The notes under the pieces are model-generated. The model was given only the letters and a program-made list of their open reading frames with translations. It did no database searches and was not told the DNA's origin. The translations under genes were made by a program, and so were the position numbers. From Bifidobacterium tsurumiense (lineage in GTDB: Bacteria > Actinomycetota > Actinomycetes > Actinomycetales > Bifidobacteriaceae), in NCBI RefSeq assembly GCF_000741765.1, contig NZ_JGZU01000004.1, forward strand, positions 62,001 to 126,000: 64,000 nt of DNA, read 5' to 3'. Of the stretch, positions 53,742 through 63,602 are shown piece after piece (within the stretch, counting starts at the first letter, position 1; each line of letters starts with the position of its first letter).

Positions 53742-56021
53742 CTATTGAGCGCAACCGAATCGATACAACGCCCACCCTTGCGCGAAATCACCCAGATAGC
53801 TGTAATCGCGAACCATCGTCAAGGTGCCATCCGCGATGTATTGGTCAATGAGATCAGTGCGATGGAAGGGATCATATTGCTCGCGGAAGGTGAACATCTG
53901 CAAACTCGGCGCCTGCGGACCCATGCTGAGGAAGTATTCCGGTGTCGTATTGCCTATCGGGCATACGGTGTTCAGCACTTCTTCATCATTGCCTGAATCA
54001 AATGCCTGCTCCACCTGGCCGAAAATGGCACCATTCCCCTCGGCCATCGGATTATAAATCGGATACAGCATATTCGTGCCGAAAGCAGCCATGCCATACA
54101 TCGAGCCATTCAAAGGATCAGAGATCACCACTGATTGAGAACCAACGACATTGCTCACATCCTGCAAAACCTCATATTTTGCTGCCGTCAATTGCTCATC
54201 TGGTTGTTCGTTATGCAGCAGCACTCGGCTGTGCACGGTCGCGCTTAAATCTTCTCGAGCGGTATTGCCAAACTGGCAGGCAATCGCTAAGGCGGCCACC
54301 AATACCAACGCTACCCATGCCTGGAGAGGCAAACCATGCAAAGAATATGCAGCAATATGACCCGCCTCTGATGCCGCATTCGTGACGTCCGCTTCCGCTT
54401 CCTGCCCGATAATATTTGCTTCATCGCCATGCAGCTCAGAATGAGGAACATCCGCATTCTCGCCTTGAATAGATGCAACTGCACATTCGCTCTGTGACGC
54501 AACGGCACAATCGTCAAGGGCTTTCGCAGTATCGGCTGCCTCATTCGCAGTACCGAATGTCTCACTCACATTGCCTACTGCCTCAGAAGCATCTGCAACT
54601 TCATCTTCCCCAACAGCTTCTGCCTGTGCTGCAACCGAAGACGGAACATCCCCGTTCGCACGCCCATCAAACCCTGCGATCGCAGATACTGCGAACACCA
54701 GTAAAGGCAGAACACCCAAAGGAATCATGGTCATTGGTCGAGGTTCTGATCGATACCAAGCAGCGGTCACAATATTGGCGAACCAACCGGTGATTGCTGT
54801 TGAACAAACGTATACCAAACCGACCAATGCCCAAGCACAGATCAAGGAGATGGCATCTCGACGCGCAACCCCGAATCGCCGTGGCTTCAATATGACGAAG
54901 ATCCCGATACTCGCCGCGACAACCGTCATCAAAGCCATGAATCCGCCCGCGATTCCGGATATATTGCTGCTCACAAATACCCATATTGCTTCGGGAACGG
55001 AACGATTTGCGACGAAAGTATGGAACCAGCTTGCTGGGTTGAGATAACGGCTTGACTTATATGTGGCAGTCATGAAGAAATAGAATGCAACGGCGCCTGC
55101 CAGAACAGTTATCCCCAACCCGACGATCAGTCTCCACGGCAATCTGGTCAGCACGAAGGGCGCCATCAACAAAAGCCACGTGAATACGATGCGCGGATGG
55201 GCGAATATGCACAGCCCACCAAGAATGAGCGTAGCTACAAGCCAAGGAAGAATATGGTTGCGCTGGGATATCGCGTCGAATAGTTTCAATGTCACGAATA
55301 GCCAAAATGGCAGTAACGATGTGGCCAAACCATATGCCAGAAGAGGACCATTCGCCAGCATGAAAAATGGGTGACTTGCAGAGGACACTGAAAGAATCGG
55401 CACAATAACAGCCATCGCGCAGGCAAATGGTCGCCAAATGACTTGAGATTGATCGGCTTGGGCGCTTTCCTCTATGCCCGAATCCGCAGCTTCGCCACTA
55501 TGGCGCATCGCTGACCGAGACGCAACGTCGTTGGTTGACAAACCTGCCGGGGAATTGGTCCGCGTTGGTGAATACCCGCAGTTCATATGCCGACGGGGTA
55601 CGATTCGAGTAAGACGCGCATCCACTCCACGCGTCCAATACCATGCAAGAAGTTGCACCCTGCGGCCCAAAGAATGACCAGCGCCAAACAGCCACACCAC
55701 ATTCACTGCGGTGTAGATATTCATCGTGACGCCGAATAACGCAGCAAGCTTGATAAGCCCTGCTGCCATAAGGTGGAATAGAGGCGGATAATAAGCGTCG
55801 TTCGGCCACAGGTGCGTCGCTGCGCCGATGCCCTCACTGAGAATTTTGCGAATGAAATAGTAGTGTGCGGGGGCATCCACCTCTTGTAAGGGCAGATTCC
55901 AAATCTCACTGCCACCCGGGAACCATGCCAGCACGATACCGAAAGCCACCAGCACGCCGAGAATCATGCAGGCTGGAAGTGACCATCGCTTCACAACATT
56001 CAATACCTTCACCACTGTCAT
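53742..56021 (-). CDS. Large membrane protein, DUF6541-like
   Basis: The start is the ATG at 56021 (MTVVKVLNVVKRWSLPACMI) preceded by GAGGTTAGG; the frame reaches 56069 without support. The 759-residue product has ten or more helices, an early outside loop EVDAPAHYYFIRKILSEG with acidic residues near the membrane, and a hydrophilic acidic stretch (about 490-570, rich in A, E, S, V) inside a cytoplasmic loop before the last helix and a C-terminal outside domain. The pattern is that of actinobacterial DUF6541 proteins, GT-C-like membrane proteins tied to wall polysaccharides. The substrate is unknown. It is divergent from the ABC permease gene. Confidence 0.72.
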   Translation of the reverse strand: MTVVKVLNVVKRWSLPACMILGVLVAFGIVLAWFPGGSEIWNLPLQEVDAPAHYYFIRKILSEGIGAATHLWPNDAYYPPLFHLMAAGLIKLAALFGVTMNIYTAVNVVWLFGAGHSLGRRVQLLAWYWTRGVDARLTRIVPRRHMNCGYSPTRTNSPAGLSTNDVASRSAMRHSGEAADSGIEESAQADQSQVIWRPFACAMAVIVPILSVSSASHPFFMLANGPLLAYGLATSLLPFWLFVTLKLFDAISQRNHILPWLVATLILGGLCIFAHPRIVFTWLLLMAPFVLTRLPWRLIVGLGITVLAGAVAFYFFMTATYKSSRYLNPASWFHTFVANRSVPEAIWVFVSSNISGIAGGFMALMTVVAASIGIFVILKPRRFGVARRDAISLICAWALVGLVYVCSTAITGWFANIVTAAWYRSEPRPMTMIPLGVLPLLVFAVSAIAGFDGRANGDVPSSVAAQAEAVGEDEVADASEAVGNVSETFGTANEAADTAKALDDCAVASQSECAVASIQGENADVPHSELHGDEANIIGQEAEADVTNAASEAGHIAAYSLHGLPLQAWVALVLVAALAIACQFGNTAREDLSATVHSRVLLHNEQPDEQLTAAKYEVLQDVSNVVGSQSVVISDPLNGSMYGMAAFGTNMLYPIYNPMAEGNGAIFGQVEQAFDSGNDEEVLNTVCPIGNTTPEYFLSMGPQAPSLQMFTFREQYDPFHRTDLIDQYIADGTLTMVRDYSYLGDFAQGWALYRFGCAQ

Positions 56022-56289
56022 CCTAACCTCAGAGCACAACCAATACCAAGGATGGCATCCAGCGAGCATCCATGATTCTCAGGTTGTTTTCAGCATTCTG
56101 CAAGGCCGATATCAGTATCACGCAAGATAACGTACACGTACGCACACCATAGTGTGGCCTACGGGATGTCTTCGCTTCCGCGATCGCCTCGCTAGATTGC
56201 ATCCCGGCCAACGGTATAATGCAAACGCAAATAACGACGCGGTTCGCCGATGCTGCCGCGCATAACTAGAGAAACCGGAGAGGCACCGC

Positions 56290-57774
56290 ATGTTCGTTGT
56301 CAAGAACGCGTGGTCAACGCTGAAGCGCCATCCGTGGCGCACTACGCTCACTTGTATAGTTACCCTAATCATCACGACCACCACGGTGTTCTCCACTGCG
56401 GTTGTGGAGGCTGCCGACAACGCCTCCGGCAGTGAATATCAAGCGCTCAAGCCAGTGGTTGCCCTCCATAGAACGGCGGCGACCGAAGCCAAACGCGATG
56501 GAGCAGACCCCGATTGGACCAAGAACTACCTGACTTGGACTGACTACACGAACTACGCAACCGCGGCACAGCAAGCGAATTTGCAGTTCTCGTATACGCT
56601 CACGATATCCATGCCTGCCCGACAGACCGACAAATTCAAGGCAATTGCCGGTACTGCCGATCAGTCCGCCGACAAAACAGGCGGCGAATTCACACTCACT
56701 GGCTTCTACACTCAAGGCGCCCAAGATTCCAATCCTGCCGGCGCAATCACCATTGTGGACGGCAAGGCTCTCAACTATGACAGCTCGAATACCGCAACTG
56801 ACGAGGTATTGATATCCAAAGCCATAGCCGATGCGAATAACCTCAAAGTCGGTGATTCCATAACCGTTGCCAATCCCACCAATGCTGATACAACATACAC
56901 TTTCAAAATCCAAGGTATTTACACTTACAACGACACAGCTGCAAGTGGCGAAGGTTCAGACGCCAAGCTGGCCAAGGATAATCGAGACAACGCGATTTAC
57001 ATGACCTACACCGCTTTTGCCGGCAGCAATCTCGACACTTCCGACGGCACAGGTTGGTCCATCCCGGATTTGGATATCCAGTTCACACTCAACAGCGCCG
57101 CAGACTATGACACCTTCGTCAAGGCGGTCGAGGATGCGAAACTGCCTGATACCTATGAGATTGTTTCTTCCACGCTGACCGATTACAAGGCCTCGATCGC
57201 CCCGCTTGAGTCTCTTGCCAATGGAATGAGAATCGCACGCATCGTGGTGCTGGTGCTCGGAGGACTTGCTCTGCTCGCCTTGGTGATTGTGAGCATGCGG
57301 CATCGCACTTCAGAACTGGGAACCGCATTGACCGTCGGCGTGACTCGTGGCCGCATGGGACGTCAGTTCATGCTGGAAGTGCTGATTCCGACCTTCCTCG
57401 GCTTCCTTCTCGGAATGCTTGTTGCAGGATTTGCCACCAACCCGCTTGCAAAGGCGTTGGTGAACCATGATGCTCCTGTGTCATTTGGCTTGCTGCTGCA
57501 TGTGTTCTGGTATGCATTGGCAACCTATGTGGTATTGAGCTGCATTGTGGTTGGTCGCGCTGCAGCCTTCCGTACAACGACACTCTTTGCACCTCGCGAA
57601 TATGCATCCGCATTGCTTGAAAACACCGATGATGACGCGACAACCGGTGACTCGGCATCAACCTCTGTAGATACAAGCGCTGAGGACTCCGGCACCACAG
57701 TCGATACAGAAAACAGCGACAGCAACGTTGAAAGCACTGATGCAACCGTTGCCCATGACAGTGAGGAGGCGTGA
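56290..57774 (+). CDS. FtsX/MacB-type ABC transporter permease
   Basis: The 494-residue product has one helix near the N-terminus (TTLTCIVTLIITTTTVFSTAVVEAA, about 18-42), a large outside domain (about 45-310) with a MacB-like core, then three helices (about 313-337, 368-395, 402-430) including the typical MRHRTSELGTALTVGVTRGRMGRQFMLEVLIPTFLG. An acidic tail of about 60 residues follows. This four-helix plan is that of FtsX-like permeases in lipoprotein release, drug efflux and cell-envelope signalling. The start has GGAGAGGCACCGC before it. Its partner gene begins one base after the stop. Confidence 0.88.
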   Translation: MFVVKNAWSTLKRHPWRTTLTCIVTLIITTTTVFSTAVVEAADNASGSEYQALKPVVALHRTAATEAKRDGADPDWTKNYLTWTDYTNYATAAQQANLQFSYTLTISMPARQTDKFKAIAGTADQSADKTGGEFTLTGFYTQGAQDSNPAGAITIVDGKALNYDSSNTATDEVLISKAIADANNLKVGDSITVANPTNADTTYTFKIQGIYTYNDTAASGEGSDAKLAKDNRDNAIYMTYTAFAGSNLDTSDGTGWSIPDLDIQFTLNSAADYDTFVKAVEDAKLPDTYEIVSSTLTDYKASIAPLESLANGMRIARIVVLVLGGLALLALVIVSMRHRTSELGTALTVGVTRGRMGRQFMLEVLIPTFLGFLLGMLVAGFATNPLAKALVNHDAPVSFGLLLHVFWYALATYVVLSCIVVGRAAAFRTTTLFAPREYASALLENTDDDATTGDSASTSVDTSAEDSGTTVDTENSDSNVESTDATVAHDSEEA

Positions 57775-57775
57775 A

Positions 57776-59065
57776 ATGACCAAGGATGACGCCATGAATA
57801 CACCGGACGACATCACAGAGGACACCACCGAAAATACACAGGGCGATGCTTCGGTAACAGATGATAACGCCAACGCACCAGATGAGGATTTCCAATTCAG
57901 TATTGTGTTCGACGATGCTGATGATGGAGAAAACGATGACGAAATCGATTCCGAGTCTGTTCAGGAGCCGGTCATCGATGATATCGCCATCGATGACGAA
58001 TCCGATGCGTCTGCTGAAATATCAGCAGCCTCCGCTCTTGGCATTGAAGACAATATCGATGCAGACAGCAGTGCGGCGACTGATGCCGAGGCAACCGGCA
58101 GTGGTTCTGATTCAGCATCCAGCAAAGATACTTCTTCCAGTGATCTCGGCGAAGATGTTTCTTCCAATGATTCCAGCAATTCCACCAATGCAGGGAATGA
58201 CAACGAGCATACGGCCCAAGAAGCGACAGGCCAGGGCACAGCTGAGCTTGCAGATGATGGCACACGAGGCTCAGAGCCATCCGCGTCAACGAATGCAACT
58301 GGCACAAAAGTCGGCGAACCGGTTACCGCCATCGCATCGCAGTTAGACCGTAAGCTATCCCGAAACGATGACAACATATTCCTGCGGGCAAATCCCACCT
58401 TCGCTTTCAACGATGTGACGCTGACCAACCGCAAGACCGGACGCAATGTGCTTGACCGTCTCGATCTGCGTTTCTTCAACGGGTCCTTGTATGCAGTGCA
58501 AATTGATGAGGACGCCGAACAGCGTGCCGCATTCATGTCCGTGGCATCGGGTTTGACAATCCCCACCATGGGTACTGTCACATTGAAAAGCACCAATCTC
58601 GCCGGATTGGATGGTGCCCAGACTCGTTCATATCGTATTGGCATCATTCCGCAGCAGTACGCATTGCGTCTGGATTTGAACGCGGCAGCAAATATCAGAT
58701 ATGCCATGGACGCCTCAGGCCGCAATTTCCTGCGTCCCAAGGACGATATTGCACAGATGCTCCTTGAGCAGGTCGGATACCAAGGCGGCAGCGCACCGAT
58801 AAGCGAGGTTCCAGAAGTCGAGCGTCGTATCGCTGCGATTGCCCGGGCAATCGCCTGTGAGCCGGAGATATTGCTTGCAGACGGCATTGCTGACGGACTC
58901 GGCCAAGAGGACAGCGATCGGGTGCTGACACTCCTCACAACTATCGCCCATGGCGGACCTTGGCATTTCCGGCAGCCATATGCCGATGGCAAGCATTGCG
59001 TAATTCTGGTTACCGATTGGGGCAATGATTCACCAGCATATGATCACACATATGTGTTGGAGTGA
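57776..59065 (+). CDS. Degenerate ABC ATPase-like subunit (pseudo-enzyme) with acidic N-terminal tail
   Basis: The start is the ATG at 57776, behind GAGGAGG and one base after the permease stop, so the two are translationally coupled. The 429-residue product opens with about 195 residues rich in D, E, S, T and A. The rest aligns with a MacB-type ATPase but lacks its catalytic residues: where Walker A should be it reads QIDEDAEQRAAF, the LSGGQ site is ISEVPEVERR, Walker B LLADE is LLADG (Glu to Gly near 369), and the switch His of VTHD is Asp (VTDWGND). The Q-loop (IIPQQYAL) and ARAIACEP remain. It cannot be a normal ATPase. A regulatory or scaffold role with the permease is plausible. Confidence 0.8.
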   Translation: MTKDDAMNTPDDITEDTTENTQGDASVTDDNANAPDEDFQFSIVFDDADDGENDDEIDSESVQEPVIDDIAIDDESDASAEISAASALGIEDNIDADSSAATDAEATGSGSDSASSKDTSSSDLGEDVSSNDSSNSTNAGNDNEHTAQEATGQGTAELADDGTRGSEPSASTNATGTKVGEPVTAIASQLDRKLSRNDDNIFLRANPTFAFNDVTLTNRKTGRNVLDRLDLRFFNGSLYAVQIDEDAEQRAAFMSVASGLTIPTMGTVTLKSTNLAGLDGAQTRSYRIGIIPQQYALRLDLNAAANIRYAMDASGRNFLRPKDDIAQMLLEQVGYQGGSAPISEVPEVERRIAAIARAIACEPEILLADGIADGLGQEDSDRVLTLLTTIAHGGPWHFRQPYADGKHCVILVTDWGNDSPAYDHTYVLE

Positions 59066-59094
59066 GTGACTGCAGGTAAGCAAACCAAACGATG

Positions 59095-59135
59095 TGGGCC
59101 ATGCTGCAAAGGGATGCGGCATGGCCCATTTGTGT
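59095..59135 (+). terminator. Terminator of the permease/pseudo-ATPase operon
   Basis: TGGGCCATGCTGC (59095-59107) pairs with GCGGCATGGCCCA (59116-59128), one G-U pair, followed by TTTGTGTTG. Confidence 0.75.
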
Positions 59136-59224
59136 TGTTGAAATTCACATTCACCCGAATGCCCAACAACTGATTGATACCAAATCAAACAAATTCCAAT
59201 ATCAAATCACTCCCAAACGAGCCA

Positions 59225-59901
59225 TTAGTATTCAATGTCCATATGGAACTCCGCCGCCAATGCAGGCACATCGATATTCCCATATTGCTGCACCAACTCT
59301 TCCCAACGTTGGCGATTTTCCTCGCCAAAACGAGCCGCTTTGCGAGCATATGCTTCGGCTGTGAGGAATCTCGGGGGAATGGATTTGCTGTTGTATTTGT
59401 CGGCGACCATAACCACTTCTTGCTCTGGGGTTCTCGGCGAATAGTCATCCGCAGGCAATGGCAGCCCCTGGTTCACCACCTGCTCTCGACTCAACCAACC
59501 CCCGTATGGTTGCGCGCAAATTGGGCAACCTGCTCGTCTACGCCTTGTTCGAGCAGATATTCATAACCCAAAAGACCGTGGAGAATGTATCGAGGGCCAT
59601 CGAATGTGAGCTTCTCGCCGTCAGAACCATCCTGTAAGAGCACGCGATAGGTGCCGATATCGTGCAACATCGCACCCACTACGGCGAGTTCTTCATCCAG
59701 ACGACGTTCGGGCTTCACTCCCCCGATAACGGCTCCGGTTGTCACGCCTTCAAATAGGGCATTCTGTTGCTGCACGAGCTGTCTGGTTATTATGGAGACC
59801 ACGGTGCAATGTCCGTGGATCAAATCATATGCCGCCTGCGAAGGCGCAATACGTTGGTGCAGTTCATCCGCTTGTTCCAAAGTGGGAATGTATCCAGTCA
59901 T
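59225..59901 (-). pseudogene. HD-domain hydrolase broken by a one-base frameshift
   Basis: The 5' part (MTGYIPTLEQADELHQRIAP, QAAYDLIHGHCTVVSIITRQL, GAMLHDIGTYRVL, FARNHTGVG) and the 3' part (LSREQVVNQGLPLPADDYSP, VADKYNSKS) together form one HD-superfamily protein of about 226 residues. The HD pair is His-Asp in GAMLHDIG. The frame breaks near 59,493: TGA comes at 59493-59491, and one extra T would restore HTGVGLSREQ. It was either inactivated or mis-sequenced. The intact gene probably hydrolyses a nucleotide or phosphate ester; family members' substrates vary. Confidence 0.75.
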
Positions 59902-59982
59902 ATTGTGCATTATCACGCGAGCCGGCAACACTTGCGGATGGTGTCGTCATATTCTTTCAAGCTCGATACAGTGCGGCGTCGT

Positions 59983-60833
59983 TTAGGCAATGGAACGAAG
60001 CCGATATGCTCCACTCCTATTGGACACCACCAGCATCTGATTATTTTCCAGCGTCTGCCAACCCTGCTGATCAAAGCCTGAGCTTGCCACCACTACTGCC
60101 CCACTGTCCTCATCGACTGTGTAACGCATATGCCTGTAGTCGTGAGCCTTGCCTGCGCAGCCATATTCATCGTAGATTTCGATGATGCGCTCGGGTGTTT
60201 CGACTCTGCCGGCAGCACATACGGCAATGAGCTGGTCCTCGCTCTGAACCATGCAGTTGTAGCTTGATTTCGGGTAGCTTTGGCGCAACTGGCGGATCGC
60301 CTGAGCAACGGCTTCATCCAAAGCAAAACCAAAACCGACATATTCAAGAATGACAGAGAAGAATATCGCCGAATCGGTACGTCCGCCAGTGGACAGGAAG
60401 ACGCTGTGATCAACGGGGAAATCACGGTTATTCACCACGTTTCGCCCCTCGTCATCGGAAATATCGCCGTTATGAATGAAGCTCAGGCCATTGGCGAAAA
60501 ACGGCTGCTGATTTTCCATCACCAAAGGCTGATGAGAACTTGCCAATCGCAAATGCCACAATCCGCCGCGTGAGGGTTCTTGGGCCAAAATCTCATATGT
60601 TGCGTCGTGATAAGCAGCAATCGTGGCTTTGTATAACTGCGTGCCGGTTTCAGGTGACGGTTCGCCGCCATCCCGCTGATACGGAGGGTCATCAGGCAGG
60701 TGAGCAGCGCCGCACCCCAACCATCATTATGGATTCTGCTCATGCTGCGGTATTCGGCTACCCGTTCCTCACCCAAAACATCAGTAAGGCTCACTCCTTG
60801 GCCTGGAGTGGCGAAGCCCAGCAATCTGCACAT
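59983..60833 (-). pseudogene. Class II glutamine amidotransferase broken by a one-base frameshift
   Basis: The 5' part starts MCRLLGFATPGQGVSLTDVL, with nucleophile Cys2, and runs to SRIHNDGWGAALL. The 3' part continues in another frame with PDDPPYQRDGGEPSPETGTQ, LWHLRLASSHQPL, FIHNGDIS and GRTDSAIFF, reaching the stop at 59983. The two frames cross near 60,690-60,715, where one extra base would restore a protein of about 283 residues. The fold matches YafJ-like class II amidotransferases (N-terminal nucleophile, Gln hydrolysis). It and the HD gene 81 bp away are each broken once. Confidence 0.75.
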
Positions 60834-60965
60834 AGGTAGTCACTGTAATGGATTCCAGCCACGACTGGCGGTTGAGGTTATTGATATTGCTTATAACTTG
60901 GCTATTGGATACCGGGATTGTGCGCTATTTCAATGCTTTCGTGACTCCTTATCGACACCAATAAA

Positions 60966-61006
60966 GAAACCGAGGCCTCACCATTGCCGGATGATACCTC
61001 GGTTTC
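60966..61006 (-). terminator. Terminator of kup
   Basis: GAAACCGAGG (60966-60975) pairs with CCTCGGTTTC (60997-61006); on the minus strand TTTCTTTATT follows. It lies 115 bp beyond the kup stop. Confidence 0.75.
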
Positions 61007-61121
61007 TGTGTTCATTGCGGAGAAGCTGCCCTGTGCCGCATACTACGTGGCATTACTCGTTATTTGGCTACACAACACAGCCGAATAATCCGTCACGCTT
61101 TTGCTTCTGTGCTCCCGCCGT

Positions 61122-63602
61122 CTACTCCTTTTTCGACTCGCTATCGTCATTTGTCGATGATGAGCTATTCTTTCGCCTGGATTCAGCAGCTTTCGCCTTC
61201 TCAGCAGCCGATTTCATTTCAGTGGACTTGATTACCTCAGTAACCACGCCATCCTGCAGTTCGGCCTCCTTGCGGGATTTTGCCTGCTCTTTGCGTTGCT
61301 GAGCCTGCTGTTTTTGAGATTGCGATCTCTGCTTGTCACCGGATTCGACAGAGCGCGACCTGATCTTCTTGCGCTTCAACCGAGGCGGACGCTGTGTCGA
61401 GATAAACAGCGGCTGCACTTCAACAAGTGGATTGAAGGGGGCCAATCCAAACCATTTCACAGGAGATCCTGCGGCATGGCGAATCGCATACTTCATTTGC
61501 AACGACAAAGCGCCACGAGTCGAAATATTCGACTCAGGCATAAGCGCCTTGTGGATCAGCACATATCTGATCGGTCCGATGTCCGGATCGGCATCCACCT
61601 TGGGATACACCGATTTCTGCTGAGGCAATTCGCCCGTATGGGACAAATCATGCATGATCTGATGCAAATACGCAGGAATGGATTGCGAAACCTTGAAACC
61701 GAGACGAATGCGCACACGGAACAGATAGGTCGTTCCAAAGTTTTCCACGCAATACTCGCGGGTATATGGTTCGTCGGTAGTCTGTACCGAAACCGCCCAC
61801 CAGGCACGTGCGCGCTTCGGATGATCGGCGAATATGGAGAAGAAGATATCCGTATCCAACCGTTTCATTTCCGTATCGGAAGTCAGATACACGATATTGT
61901 CCGCGAAATATGGGATGCGGAAATCATCATGCAGTTTGTTCAAAGCGGGCAGGAAATCCTCAGGCTCCATATGACGGCGCTGAGATCGTTCAATCTTGGT
62001 GCCATCATTCCATGTGAGCATGATGAGCAAAATCGCCAAAGTGAGCAACATGGTGAACCAGCCACCATGCAGGAATTTCGCCATGGACGCAATGAAGAAC
62101 AGGATCTGGATCGCCAAGAAAACGACCGTGAAAACAACCGCTTGCAGCTTGCCGCGATGATGCCAGATATGCACGGCCAGCAGAATCGTGGTCGTGATCA
62201 TCGTAATGGTAAGCGCCAAGCCGTAGGCCGCCGAGATATGCTCAGAATCTCGGAAAATACCCAGCACAACAAGTGTGGTCACACACAGCACGGCATTGAT
62301 GACAGGAATGTACAGCTGTCCTCGAGTACGCGCAGGATATCGGACCTGCAGATGCGGCATCCAATTGAGGCCAGTCGCCTCCGAGACCATGGTGAAAGCA
62401 CCTGTGATCAGCGCCTGCGAAGCAATGACGCCAGCCGTCACCGAAAGCACCACGGCCACATAACGAACATTCGGACTCATCATCTGGAAGAAGGGATTCA
62501 GCGAATCGATGTTCTTCAATGATTCATTGTCACGGTTGGCGAGCATCCAAGCACCCTGACCGAAATAGTTGAATATCAGCGCGACTTTGATGAAAGGCCA
62601 GGTGAAATAGATATTGCCGCGACCAACATGGCCCATATCGGAATACAACGCCTCAGCACCCGTGGTCGACAGGAATACCGTTCCCATAAGCGCCAAACCT
62701 GCGGCGTTATGCGAGCTGAACAGGAAGCGAATGCCGTAGGCGGGATTCAACGCCGCAAAAACGCTCCAGTCATTGCCGAGATTGGCAATGCCCACTGCCG
62801 CAAGGAATCCGAACCACACCATAACCACAGTGCCGAAGACCTTGCCGATTCGTTCAGTGCCGCGCGACTGAACGGAAAACAGCACTACGATGATGACAAC
62901 GGTGATCATCAGGGTGAGATTGTCGTTCTCACGGAACACCGATTCAAAGAGCGGGATTGTCTTCAGACCTTCAACTGCAGAAGAGATGGAAACCGCAGGG
63001 GTCAGCACAGAATCAGCCAAAAAGGCCGCGCCGCCCAGCATTGCGGGGATGGTCAACCAAGCACCGTAGCGGCGGATAAGCGAATACAAAGCAAAGATGC
63101 CACCTTCGCCGTTATTGTCGATGCGCATGGCGATGAACACATATTTAATCGTGGTAATCAGCGTAATCGACCAGAACACCAGGGACAGCATGCCCAAGAC
63201 CGCAGCACGGTCGGTGTTGGCCAGACCACCTTGACCTGAAAGGAATGTCTGAGCGGTGTACAAAGGCGAAGTGCCGATATCGCCATACACCACGCCGAGT
63301 GCGACAATCGCCATACCGAGCGTGACCTTGTCCGGCCCGGATTGCAATCTCGCCCACCAACGGCCCAAAGGGCCTCGTGCTGTGGATTGAGCGAGTTTTT
63401 TGGCTTCACGATCCTCGGCTCGCTGTTGTTTGGCGAGCTCTTCGCGTTCTTCTTGAGTGAGTGTTCTGCGTGAAACCTTTGGCGCCTTGGTGAAGGTCCC
63501 CGCCTTCAGCAGCGCTTGTTTCATCTCCTTATCGCTGAGCCCCTCAGCGTTCTTTCCTTGTGTACGCGGCCGTAAGGAACCGCTCTTCTCTGACTCCGCC
63601 AT
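61122..63602 (-). CDS. kup: Kup-type potassium transporter
   Basis: The start is the ATG at 63602 (MAESEKSGSLRPRTQG), with GGAGGA seven bases upstream; the frame reaches 63662 without support. The 826-residue product has a charged N-terminus of about 90 residues, then the Kup signature ALGVVYGDIGTSPLYTAQTFLSG, and NNGEGGIFALYSLIRRYG, AAFLADSVLTPAVSISSAVEGL, with about twelve helices. The C-terminal cytoplasmic domain (from about 500) ends in a basic, then acidic low-complexity tail of about 100 residues. It carries K+ in with protons. Both tails are longer than in E. coli Kup (622 residues). Confidence 0.95.
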   Translation of the reverse strand: MAESEKSGSLRPRTQGKNAEGLSDKEMKQALLKAGTFTKAPKVSRRTLTQEEREELAKQQRAEDREAKKLAQSTARGPLGRWWARLQSGPDKVTLGMAIVALGVVYGDIGTSPLYTAQTFLSGQGGLANTDRAAVLGMLSLVFWSITLITTIKYVFIAMRIDNNGEGGIFALYSLIRRYGAWLTIPAMLGGAAFLADSVLTPAVSISSAVEGLKTIPLFESVFRENDNLTLMITVVIIVVLFSVQSRGTERIGKVFGTVVMVWFGFLAAVGIANLGNDWSVFAALNPAYGIRFLFSSHNAAGLALMGTVFLSTTGAEALYSDMGHVGRGNIYFTWPFIKVALIFNYFGQGAWMLANRDNESLKNIDSLNPFFQMMSPNVRYVAVVLSVTAGVIASQALITGAFTMVSEATGLNWMPHLQVRYPARTRGQLYIPVINAVLCVTTLVVLGIFRDSEHISAAYGLALTITMITTTILLAVHIWHHRGKLQAVVFTVVFLAIQILFFIASMAKFLHGGWFTMLLTLAILLIMLTWNDGTKIERSQRRHMEPEDFLPALNKLHDDFRIPYFADNIVYLTSDTEMKRLDTDIFFSIFADHPKRARAWWAVSVQTTDEPYTREYCVENFGTTYLFRVRIRLGFKVSQSIPAYLHQIMHDLSHTGELPQQKSVYPKVDADPDIGPIRYVLIHKALMPESNISTRGALSLQMKYAIRHAAGSPVKWFGLAPFNPLVEVQPLFISTQRPPRLKRKKIRSRSVESGDKQRSQSQKQQAQQRKEQAKSRKEAELQDGVVTEVIKSTEMKSAAEKAKAAESRRKNSSSSTNDDSESKKE

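Noticed and set aside
61296..62522. 408-codon frame on + strand
   Set aside because: Antisense to kup, which has full family motifs; composition is Arg/His-rich as usual for shadows.
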